From Planctomycetaceae bacterium (GTDB lineage: Bacteria; Planctomycetota; Planctomycetia; Planctomycetales; Planctomycetaceae), in contig JAJDEK010000091.1 of NCBI GenBank assembly GCA_029259875.1, forward strand, positions 1-5,349: DNA of 5,349 nt. Direction: 5' to 3'. Below the pieces are notes generated by a model, which ran no database searches, was not told where the DNA came from, and saw only the letters and a list, made by a program, of their open reading frames with translations. Shown here piece by piece: positions 1 to 5,349 of the stretch (position 1 is its first letter; each line of letters opens with the position of its first letter). The position numbers and the translations under genes are program-made.

Positions 1-617
1 TTAATTTCCTGTACTTTCCCCGCGTCATACATTGATTGCACTTTGGAACCATCGATGCCGGTTTTGCCCGGTTTACCAATGAGATTCGCCAATAAATTCA
101 AACCGCCGGTCATGCGGCTGGCTCCGAAGTTGGAAAACACATCCATTAAATCGATATGAGCCGAAGTATTGAAACGATTACGAGATTGGTCATAACTGCG
201 GGCTTCAAGATTGAACCACTCTGGCAAGGCAATGCCATAGCGATAGGCGGCCAATTCCAACACAGGCAAATCGTAACCACGGCCATTGAACGTCACAAAA
301 GCGGGCTGACCGTAGTGCACCCAACCTTGCCAGAATTTCTTCGTGATCACATGCGGGCGGAATTTCGGAGCATCAAGCACCGTTAAATCTTTGAGACGGT
401 AATCAGCAGTGATTTTGGCAACGGCCACCGACACAGGTAACATGAAGGTCGCCGGGATGAAATCACTGCCCGTCGATTCGATTTGTTCTGCCTGATATTT
501 GGCAATCGCCTCTTCAGGAGATAATGATTTACCCGGATAACGCACCCGGGAAATCAAATCGCCGTCGGCCACCGCTTCAACGTCAAAAACGAGATACACT
601 ACTTCGGACTGGGACAC
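1..617 (-). CDS. PolB-like 3'-5' exonuclease (RNase H-fold, DNA_pol_B_exo2 type), C-terminus cut off
   Basis: About 205 residues are visible, read leftward, and the frame is still open at base 1. The protein resembles stand-alone DnaQ/PolB-like 3'-5' exonucleases, which remove nucleotides from DNA 3' ends using two metal ions. Seen directly: FDVEAVAD at residues 11-18 gives the Exo I pair D12 and E14; [11 protein letters not shown] at 110-120 gives the Exo II motif with N111 and D116; HIDLMDV at 154-160 is a further conserved acidic patch. The Exo III YxxxD motif would be expected just past KVQEI, outside the window. The start is taken as GTG at 615-617 because the Exo I motif normally sits within about 15 residues of the N-terminus and no ATG, GTG or TTG lies in frame shortly upstream. 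Only a weak purine-rich stretch (AGCGAGAG) precedes it. It is divergent from the MoxR gene. The family call is firm; the cellular role (repair or nucleic acid turnover) is not shown. Confidence 0.85.
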   Translation of the reverse strand, partial: MSQSEVVYLVFDVEAVADGDLISRVRYPGKSLSPEEAIAKYQAEQIESTGSDFIPATFMLPVSVAVAKITADYRLKDLTVLDAPKFRPHVITKKFWQGWVHYGQPAFVTFNGRGYDLPVLELAAYRYGIALPEWFNLEARSYDQSRNRFNTSAHIDLMDVFSNFGASRMTGGLNLLANLIGKPGKTGIDGSKVQSMYDAGKVQEI

Positions 618-743
618 TTTTCTCTCGCTTTCTGTTTTGCAAGTTATGATGATATTAACACTTAACGCATTCACTGACGAACAGGATTGATGCGAAAAAT
701 AGAACTTCATGTGGTGACACGGCTTACAGCCCCTTCCATTCAG

Positions 744-811
744 TTCTATTGATAAGTATAAACAATAGTGAGGACTTATTGTAGTTTGGGGTTTTCTTGA
801 TAAGGCTATTG
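744..811. promoter_or_regulatory. Array of TATTG/CAATA half-sites in the divergent spacer
   Basis: The spacer between the exonuclease and MoxR genes contains TATTG at 747-751, 777-781 and 807-811, exactly 30 bases apart, and the inverse CAATA at 763-767. The outer bases extend these into dyads: CTATTG (746-751) with CAATAG (763-768), and ACAATA (762-767) with TATTGT (777-782). A TATAAA sequence at 757-762 lies inside the first dyad and could be a -10 element, though no good -35 is visible. An operator for one or both divergent genes is an inference; AT-rich spacers can produce such matches by chance. Confidence 0.3.
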
Positions 812-1890
812 TGGATATGAGCGACCATGATGATCAACTGGTGATTCAGGAAGATGATGAAGCACAACGAGATTTGGAGGCACAAGCTATCCGTGGTCTC
901 GCGAATGCCTATTTACTGATGCGCGATGAAATCGGCAAGGTAATCATTGGCCAGAGTGAAGTCGTAGACGAAATTCTGATTTCATTGTTCAGCCGCGGCC
1001 ATTGCTTGCTGGTGGGAGTACCTGGTTTGGCAAAGACGTTACTCGTGAGTACGATTGCCAAGATTCTACATCTCTCTTTCCGCAGAATTCAGTTTACTCC
1101 CGACCTGATGCCCTCGGATATCACGGGAACTGATGTTTTGCAGGATGACCCCGAAACGGGACATCGTACCTTTCAGTTCATGCAAGGACCTCTCTTCACG
1201 AATGTCTTACTAGCCGACGAAATCAATCGAACGCCTCCAAAAACCCAGGCTGCCTTGCTGGAAGCCATGCAGGAACGGCACGTGACCGTAGGCACTAATA
1301 CCTATCGTCTCTCTGAACCATTCTTTGTGTTAGCAACACAGAATCCGATCGAGCAGGAAGGAACTTATCCACTTCCTGAAGCACAGCTAGACCGATTCAT
1401 GTTCAACGTGGTCGTCAATTATCCAACTGCTGCAGAAGAATTGATGATTCTGAAACAGACTACCGGAAACCAGCAACCTGAATTAGAAACGGCACTTACC
1501 GGTCGCCAAATTTTAGCATTACAGGAAGTGGTTCGCAAAGTACCTGTCGCCGAGCATGTCTTTGTCTATGCCCGCGATTTAGTAAGGGCAACACGCCCTG
1601 TTGAAGCAACTGCGCCAAAGTTTATAAAAGAATATCTATCATGGGGCGCAGGACCACGCGCCGGTCAGTTCTTAATTCTGGGAGCCAAAGCCAGAGCGAT
1701 TCTGGAAGGACGGTTCCACGTTTCTACAGAGGATGTTAAGTCCGTTGCGCATGCCGTCCTCAGACATCGAATTGTGACGACATTTCAGGCAGACAGTAAA
1801 GGACTCTCTCAGGATGATATTATTGATATGCTGATTGAACATGTTCCCAACAAGCTCAAAGCTCAGGCGAAAGAAGCTGTCAAAGGGTAA
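811..1890 (+). CDS. MoxR-family AAA+ ATPase
   Basis: A complete 359-residue protein, the usual length for MoxR ATPases, which work as chaperone-like machines, commonly maturing or inserting cofactors into partner proteins that carry von Willebrand A domains. Seen directly: Walker A GVPGLAKT at 69-76 (K75, T76), Walker B LLADE at 133-137 (D136, E137), sensor 1 in [18 protein letters not shown] with N178, arginine finger in LDRF (R195), and the sensor 2 motif GPRAGQ (R283) in the C-terminal lid. The first 40 residues are acidic and variable. The start is uncertain by two codons: GTG at 811 lies 5 bases after AAGG (802-805), while ATG at 817 gives MSDHDDQL. No signal peptide or membrane segment is present, so it should be cytoplasmic. 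The usual DUF58 and VWA partner genes do not follow; a cysteine desulfurase does. The family is certain; the target is unknown. Confidence 0.96.
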   Translation: MDMSDHDDQLVIQEDDEAQRDLEAQAIRGLANAYLLMRDEIGKVIIGQSEVVDEILISLFSRGHCLLVGVPGLAKTLLVSTIAKILHLSFRRIQFTPDLMPSDITGTDVLQDDPETGHRTFQFMQGPLFTNVLLADEINRTPPKTQAALLEAMQERHVTVGTNTYRLSEPFFVLATQNPIEQEGTYPLPEAQLDRFMFNVVVNYPTAAEELMILKQTTGNQQPELETALTGRQILALQEVVRKVPVAEHVFVYARDLVRATRPVEATAPKFIKEYLSWGAGPRAGQFLILGAKARAILEGRFHVSTEDVKSVAHAVLRHRIVTTFQADSKGLSQDDIIDMLIEHVPNKLKAQAKEAVKG

Positions 1891-1897
1891 TTCTCAC

Positions 1898-1929
1898 CGC
1901 CTTCAATTTCAAAGGCGACCATGAAATAA
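1898..1929 (+). promoter_or_regulatory. Hairpin plus SD-led start-stop mini-ORF ahead of the cysteine desulfurase
   Basis: CGCCTT (1898-1903) pairs perfectly with AAGGCG (1912-1917) around an 8-base loop. The right arm contains AAAGG (1911-1915), the only Shine-Dalgarno-like sequence in this gap, placed 5 bases before ATG AAA TAA (1921-1929). This two-codon ORF is in the same frame as the desulfurase ATG at 1939, and its stop lies 9 bases before that ATG. The desulfurase itself has no ribosome site at normal distance. The hairpin would hide the SD. Possible readings are translational coupling or reinitiation, a lost older start, or chance. No T-run follows the stem, so it is not a normal terminator. 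Confidence 0.35.
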
Positions 1930-1938
1930 CGATGTGTC

Positions 1939-3084
1939 ATGTCGATTCCCGCTTCACAACGAATCTTTCTGGATAATAATTCTACAACGCGTCCTCTGGA
2001 TGAAGTCGTGGATCTGGTGGCAGAGCGTTCTCAAACACATTATGCCAACCCAGGAAGCACGCATGCTGAGGGACGCCAAGCACGTCGGGTGCTAGAAGAT
2101 GCGCGTGAATCGATCGCATCAATCCTAGGAGCCAAACCACAAGAAGTCATTTTCACAAGTGGCGGTACCGAAGCGATTAATCTTGCCGTACATGGCTTCT
2201 TAACTGGTTCGCCTGGTGAGATTGCACTGACAGCAGGGGAGCACCCGGCGACAGTCAATACCATTCGCCGATTGTCACCACGAGGAATCAAACAAGCCCT
2301 GCTCCCGATCGACGCCGATGGCAGAATCAACCAGGACCAGCTGCAACTAATGGATTGGGACAAAATTCAGTTGGTTTCTGTCATTCTGGCTCATAATGAA
2401 ACGGGGGTGATTCAGGACATTCGCCCTCTTGCATCACTTTGTGTAGAAAACACAATCCCCCTACACCTGGATTGTGTTCAGGCCATAGGAAAAATCCCGT
2501 TTCATTTCCATAATTCTGGGGCAACAGCCATCAGTTTAGCCGCCCATAAATTTCATGGCCCCCGCGGCGTTGGTGCGTTAATTGTAAAAGAAGGTGCCCG
2601 ATTACATCCCCAAATCGCCGGAGGTCATCAGGAACGAGGCAAGCGCGCCGGAACCGAACCTGTGGCGCTTGCCGCGGGAATGGCACAAGCTTTGGAATGC
2701 TGGACGCGGGATAGCGAACAACGCTCTCAAAACGTAACTGAACTGCGAGATCGCTTGCAACAAGGGCTGAGCGAACAATGCGCACCAGTTGTTGTAAATG
2801 GGTCCCCACAACACAGGGTTCCCAATACGCTTAATATCTCATTTCCCGGCCTGGATGGGGAAGCGTTACTCATTTCTCTGGATCTGGCCGGAATCTCCTG
2901 CTCCCTGGGAAGTGCCTGCGCCAGCGGTTCGAGAGACCCGGCTCCCGTGTTGCTGGCAATGGGCTGTCCCGAAAGTGTTTATCGCTCTGCTGTCCGATTA
3001 AGCCTGTCGTTTCTCAATACGAGTGAAGAAATCGAAGAAGCCATTCGTCGAATCAGCAGAGTTGTCAATCAACTGCGATCCTAG
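1939..3084 (+). CDS. Cysteine desulfurase, NifS/IscS family (PLP-dependent class V aminotransferase)
   Basis: A complete 381-residue enzyme that would convert L-cysteine to L-alanine while loading sulfur as a persulfide on its own cysteine, for Fe-S clusters, thiolated tRNA or other sulfur carriers. Seen directly: LDNNSTT at 11-17, NPGSTHAEGR at 37-46, the PLP phosphate-binding SGGTEAIN at 74-81, GEHPAT with H102 stacking on PLP, AHNETG at 151-156, HLDCVQ with D178 and Q181, AAHKFHGPRG with Schiff-base lysine K204, GGHQERGKRAGTEP at 228-241, and the catalytic loop GSACASGS with C327. The long cysteine loop marks it as the group I NifS/IscS type rather than SufS. The ATG at 1939 is chosen because the upstream in-frame codons hit TAA at 1927 and the LDNN motif normally begins near residue 10. 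It lies 48 bases after MoxR, possibly in one transcript. No IscU, IscR or thiolase gene is in view, so the sulfur acceptor is unknown. Confidence 0.96.
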   Translation: MSIPASQRIFLDNNSTTRPLDEVVDLVAERSQTHYANPGSTHAEGRQARRVLEDARESIASILGAKPQEVIFTSGGTEAINLAVHGFLTGSPGEIALTAGEHPATVNTIRRLSPRGIKQALLPIDADGRINQDQLQLMDWDKIQLVSVILAHNETGVIQDIRPLASLCVENTIPLHLDCVQAIGKIPFHFHNSGATAISLAAHKFHGPRGVGALIVKEGARLHPQIAGGHQERGKRAGTEPVALAAGMAQALECWTRDSEQRSQNVTELRDRLQQGLSEQCAPVVVNGSPQHRVPNTLNISFPGLDGEALLISLDLAGISCSLGSACASGSRDPAPVLLAMGCPESVYRSAVRLSLSFLNTSEEIEEAIRRISRVVNQLRS

Positions 3085-3088
3085 ATTT

Positions 3089-3129
3089 CAGCGTCAACTG
3101 AAGTAATAAATTCAATCAGGGTGACGCTG
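3089..3129. terminator. Stem-loop between convergent genes, possible bidirectional terminator
   Basis: CAGCGTCA (3089-3096) pairs perfectly with TGACGCTG (3122-3129), and the stem continues inward as CTGA (3098-3101) with TCAG (3116-3119) after a small one-against-two internal mismatch. This leaves a 14-base loop. It begins 4 bases after the desulfurase stop and lies between two converging genes, where a shared terminator is expected. No run of T follows on either strand, so the mechanism is not the classical intrinsic one; it may act as a 3'-end barrier or with Rho. Confidence 0.5.
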
Positions 3130-3174
3130 GTAGCAATCAAACCTTTCAAGAGATTATAAAATAGATCGAGTCAC

Positions 3175-3453
3175 TTATTCTCCCGGTGCGTCAAAGATAG
3201 AGAACTGGGTCATCGGGAGGGGGAGCTCCGATTTTCCAAGCTCTTTCAGTTGATTTTCAATCATCTGGATACGGCTGGCGATTAACTCGCGACGGTGCAT
3301 CCATTTCTTTTCCCAATTTCGAAACATGGTCTCAGGAGTTTCTGGTTCTATTGTTGATATCTGACGTGTCTTTTGAATTTTAACAAGTGATCTTCCTAAT
3401 CGTGAGTGGGCTTCCTTAACCTTATGACTAGTGTGTTTGGGACACAAAGGCAT
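3175..3453 (-). CDS. Small hypothetical helical protein with a possible clamp-binding tail
   Basis: A 92-residue protein that I do not recognise as a named family. The ATG at 3451-3453 has a clear Shine-Dalgarno GGGAG (3463-3467) 9 bases upstream, which supports it as real. The N-terminus MPLCPKHTSHK has C4 with H7 and H10, too few ligands for a convincing zinc site. The first third is basic. Residues 45-73 (from FRNWEKKW onward to QLKELG) are rich in charged residues and likely form a helix or short coiled coil. The C-terminus is proline-containing and ends QFSIFDAPGE; the QFSIF at 83-87 resembles the beta-clamp-binding pentapeptide QL(S/D)LF. No signal peptide or membrane segment is visible. 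It converges on the desulfurase and is followed upstream by about 1.1 kb without a gene, so it is probably a single-gene unit. That it is coding is likely; the function is unknown. Confidence 0.6.
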   Translation of the reverse strand: MPLCPKHTSHKVKEAHSRLGRSLVKIQKTRQISTIEPETPETMFRNWEKKWMHRRELIASRIQMIENQLKELGKSELPLPMTQFSIFDAPGE

Positions 3454-4431
3454 GCGATGCTGCTCCCTAAGGTATGCGATTCGTTAAAGTGGTCTTCTTA
3501 GGATGAAATACATCTTGCAAAAGTGAGATTGATCAAAGCAGGTGTAATATGATCTTTTTAAAATAGTCCATCAACCGATTCGACATCATTTGTCAGTTTA
3601 TTCAATCACCTGCTGTCATACGTTCGCATCTGGCAAGATATGGAAAATAAATCGTCATTGCCGATCAGGAATCTTGAGGAGCAAAGGGTGACTTTTTGTG
3701 TGAAAATAGTGAGAGTTGTCAAACTCTAAGTTCATTTGTTACGACCAGCATTCATCAGAACAATTGTCATTAATCCGCATAACCCACAACGCTGCAAAAG
3801 CAGGTATAAAAAGCACATGACTGTTTCAACGCTTCGCAAACACGATTCTTTTCATGTAACGACTCCCAGTGTGTTGTCATGAATTCTGAAACAGCATCGT
3901 GAAACAATATGATATTGAAACCGATTTTTACACATCTGAATTTTTCTGACTGTGAACATCGTACTATCCAACGCCTCTGAGAAATTCGTTTCCGAAGCGA
4001 TTGTACTTGCTGCTCGCTGCGACAACTCAGTAAACCGTCTACAACACATGTTAAAAAGTAGCGATTGCAGCGACTTTTCTTATCCCAAAACGCAGGCAAG
4101 GTCCGGTTAGGCAAAATACAACGATCGTGTCGGCAGCCTTAATGTTCATACCCTTTTGCGTGTCATGATCCGGTATTTCCTCTCTTACGACATGAGAGTT
4201 ACAGCCGACACTTTGTTGAAGGATAGGATAATAGTTACGACTAGTCCTTACCTGTTTGCGATGATACAGAGATCGGTTTATTTTCAAAAAAACAACCAAG
4301 ACACCTAATTTACCCAAAGTATCATTCCGATATGAAAGAGGCGTGATTGCGCGGTTTCCCTCTGTGCCCTCATTGCATCATCTGAATCTGGAATGGTTTT
4401 GTTATGGAAAGATAAGCCACATCAGTTCGAA
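3454..4431. other. Long stretch without a convincing gene
   Basis: This stretch lies between the small minus-strand gene and the flagellin leader. Open frames exist on the minus strand at 3770-4114, 3852-4049 and 4051-4317, but the two longer ones open with TTG codons that have no ribosome site, they overlap each other, and their peptides are cysteine-rich and unlike any family I know, so I do not call them genes. No tRNA, rRNA, transposase remnant or terminal inverted repeats were recognised. Small structures seen: palindrome CAATAT-G-ATATTG at 3905-3917, hairpin AGAGTT-GTCA-AACTCT at 3712-3727, hairpin CTCTC/GAGAG at 4180-4198, and the GCAGGT repeats listed separately. A 13-codon GTG frame at 3688-3729 has an unusually good SD (GGAG at 3678-3681). 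An unannotated small RNA, or a decayed gene, remains possible. Confidence 0.55.
3535..3809. repeat. GCAGGT-containing repeat, two direct copies and one inverted
   Basis: AAAGCAGGTGTAA at 3535-3547 recurs as AAAGCAGGTATAA at 3797-3809, 12 of 13 bases identical and 262 bases apart. The inverse CACCTGCT occurs at 3607-3614 and is the exact complement of AGCAGGTG at 3537-3544. No recognised element accounts for the set. Chance is a real alternative for repeats this short in about 1 kb of AT-rich DNA. Confidence 0.3.
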
Positions 4432-4481
4432 AAATCCTGTCAAAATGTACTGTTTTCATTGACATTTTTGGATTTGACAGG
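4432..4481 (+). promoter_or_regulatory. Dyad with two mutually exclusive foldings upstream of flagellin
   Basis: CCTGTCAAA (4436-4444) is perfectly complementary to TTTGACAGG (4473-4481). AAATCC (4432-4437) is perfectly complementary to GGATTT (4470-4475). The two pairings share bases and exclude each other, yet both can stack on the same inner stem, AATGT with ACATT (within AAAATGT 4442-4448 and ACATTTT 4462-4468). At the DNA level the segment also holds TTGACA twice (4459-4464, 4474-4479; 15-base period) and the inverse TGTCAA at 4438-4443, as an operator or promoter element might. Whether it is transcribed is unknown, so a leader RNA and a protein-binding site are both open. Confidence 0.4.
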
Positions 4482-4490
4482 GACGAAAAC

Positions 4491-4521
4491 TAATGTTTAC
4501 GAGTGATTTCACCATCACTCG
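4491..4521 (+). promoter_or_regulatory. Possible sigma-28-like flagellin promoter overlapping a perfect hairpin
   Basis: TAATGTTT (4491-4498) matches 7 of 8 bases of the enterobacterial FliA -35 element TAAAGTTT, and after 11 bases CACCATCA (4510-4517) matches only 4 of 8 of GCCGATAA. The spacing is right and the gene is of the expected class, but the -10 is poor. The same segment forms a perfect 8-bp hairpin, CGAGTGAT (4500-4507) with ATCACTCG (4514-4521) around a 6-base loop. If transcription starts near 4524 the leader would be about 77 bases. A hairpin in a leader transcribed from further upstream is an equal alternative. Confidence 0.3.
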
Positions 4522-4583
4522 GGTACTTAAATCATAATGTAGCTCTAACCCAGTAAATCCCTTGGGAAGCTTTAATTACTAGT

Positions 4584-4591
4584 GAGAAAGG
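4584..4591 (+). promoter_or_regulatory. Ribosome binding site of flagellin
   Basis: GAGAAAGG ends 9 bases before the ATG at 4601, a purine-rich Shine-Dalgarno at acceptable distance. Together with the conserved flagellin N-terminus, it fixes the start. Confidence 0.65.
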
Positions 4592-4600
4592 CTATTTGCC

Positions 4601-5349
4601 ATGACACGAATTAATACTAACGTTGCCTCGTTGCGAGGTTTGCGTAGTTTAAATAAATCTACAAGTCTTTTGGATCAATCGCTGACACGATTGTCAACCG
4701 GTTTGAAAATTAACTCCGGTAAAGACAATCCTTCAGGTTTGATCGCCAGTGAAACTCTGCGATCGCAGGTGTCTGCGATTGAACAGTCAATCAAAAACAG
4801 TAACCGTGCCAGTAACGTGATCGCGACTGCTGACTCGGCTCTTGGTGAAGTCACCAACCTGTTGAACCAGGTTCGAGGTTTGGTTCAAGAAGGTTTGAAC
4901 GAAGGTGCTTTATCTGCGGACGAAATTGAAGCGAATCAGCTTCAGATCGATACTGCTTTGTCAGCCATCAACCGAATTTCAGCGAACACCTCATTCGCTG
5001 GTGACAAACTGATCGACGGAAGTAAAGCTTTCAGAACTCAGGCTACCGCAATCGATGATGCCAAACTCTCCGACTTCCAGGTCAATGAAGCCGTATTTGG
5101 TTCCAGCAGTACCATTCAACTTGATGCCACAATCGTCACAGCAGCAACGCAAGCTAGCTTGGATTATAGTGCTGTTGATGGTGGTCTGGCAGCTGCTACC
5201 ACAATTGAAGTTGGTGGAGCCAGTGGTAGCCAGGTGCTATTCCTGGGAGCATCAAGTTCGTTAGACAACGTACGAGATGCTGTTAACGGTGTGACCGACA
5301 TTACAGGCGTGACTGCGACCAAAACCAATAAGGTTGCCAGTAATCTGAC
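4601..5349 (+). CDS. fliC: Flagellin, N-terminal part, gene continues past the window
   Basis: The first 249 residues of the flagellar filament protein, exported through the flagellar type III apparatus and polymerised outside the cell. Seen directly: MTRINTNVASLRGLRSLNK at the start, then RLSTGLKINSGKDNPSG (residues 30-46), the signature of the D0/D1 helical core; the core helices run to about residue 135, ending near ISANTSFAGDKLIDG. From about residue 145 the sequence becomes Ala/Thr/Ser/Gly-rich and beta-type, as in surface-exposed variable domains. Residues 200-245 (TIEVGGASGSQ, then LDNVRDAVNGV, then GVTATKT) look like a flagellin hook IN module, often found in larger flagellins and in FliD. 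There is no signal peptide, as expected. The C-terminal D1/D0 helices are missing only because the window ends. It appears to be its own transcription unit with a structured leader. The flagellin identity is certain; the symbol is generic, since the genome may have several copies. Confidence 0.95.
   Translation, partial: MTRINTNVASLRGLRSLNKSTSLLDQSLTRLSTGLKINSGKDNPSGLIASETLRSQVSAIEQSIKNSNRASNVIATADSALGEVTNLLNQVRGLVQEGLNEGALSADEIEANQLQIDTALSAINRISANTSFAGDKLIDGSKAFRTQATAIDDAKLSDFQVNEAVFGSSSTIQLDATIVTAATQASLDYSAVDGGLAAATTIEVGGASGSQVLFLGASSSLDNVRDAVNGVTDITGVTATKTNKVASNL

Noticed and set aside
156..386. 76-codon plus-strand frame inside the exonuclease
   Set aside because: It is antisense to a conserved RNase H-fold exonuclease frame with clear catalytic motifs.
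2040..2814. Minus-strand frames inside the cysteine desulfurase
   Set aside because: They lie antisense to a strongly conserved enzyme and have low-complexity Ser/Arg/Pro-rich peptides; shadows of the real gene.
3648..3667. TAAA followed by GCCGATCA, resembling a sigma-28 promoter
   Set aside because: The gap between the two boxes is 8 bases rather than about 15, and it lies about 930 bases from the flagellin start.
3770..4114. 114-codon minus-strand open frame, cysteine-rich
   Set aside because: It opens with TTG without a ribosome site, shows no recognisable family or domain, and overlaps other equally poor frames; probably chance.
4220..4230. Tandem GGATAGGATA
   Set aside because: Only two copies of a 5-base unit, too short to call a repeat array or part of a CRISPR.
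4051..4317. 88-codon minus-strand open frame
   Set aside because: It has a TTG start, no Shine-Dalgarno, no known motif, and overlaps the previous frame by more than 60 bases.
4424..4437. GTTCGAAAAATCC resembling a tRNA T-arm
   Set aside because: No pairing T-stem, acceptor stem, anticodon arm or D-arm can be placed around it.
4459..4502. TTGACA boxes as sigma-70 -35 elements
   Set aside because: Neither copy has a credible -10 at 16-18 bases; the best candidates are GACGAA and TTACGA.

Overview
The window looks like an ordinary chromosomal segment of a swimming Gram-negative-type bacterium. The best guess is a planctomycete with moderate GC, close to Gimesia or Rubinisphaera. This is an inference from the style of the proteins, the loose use of Shine-Dalgarno sites, and a flagellin carrying an IN-type module; no rRNA or other lineage marker is present.

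Layout from left to right. Positions 1-617 (minus strand) hold most of a PolB-like 3'-5' exonuclease whose C-terminus lies beyond the window. A 193-base divergent spacer follows, containing an array of TATTG half-sites. Positions 811-1890 (plus) encode a complete MoxR-family AAA+ ATPase with all nucleotide-handling motifs intact. After 48 bases comes a complete PLP-dependent cysteine desulfurase of the NifS/IscS type (1939-3084, plus). The short gap between them holds a GC-rich hairpin and a two-codon start-stop ORF that has a better ribosome site than the desulfurase itself. A stem-loop (3089-3129) separates this pair from a convergent small hypothetical gene (3175-3453, minus), a charged helical protein ending in a possible sliding-clamp-binding pentapeptide. 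About 1.15 kb without a convincing gene follows (3454-4600). Its right end carries stacked inverted repeats and a weak sigma-28-like promoter just ahead of a flagellin gene (4601 to the window end, plus) that is cut by the window edge.

The genes do not form one pathway. MoxR and the desulfurase are co-oriented and close enough to be co-transcribed, but no MoxR partner (DUF58 or von Willebrand A protein) and no Fe-S scaffold gene is visible. The flagellin appears to be a separate unit with its own long leader. I see no CRISPR array, insertion sequence, tRNA or rRNA. I found no clearly new multi-gene system. The most interesting non-routine signals are the alternative hairpins upstream of flagellin, the MK-stop mini-ORF ahead of the desulfurase, the TATTG array at 30-base spacing, and the clamp-motif-like tail of the small protein.
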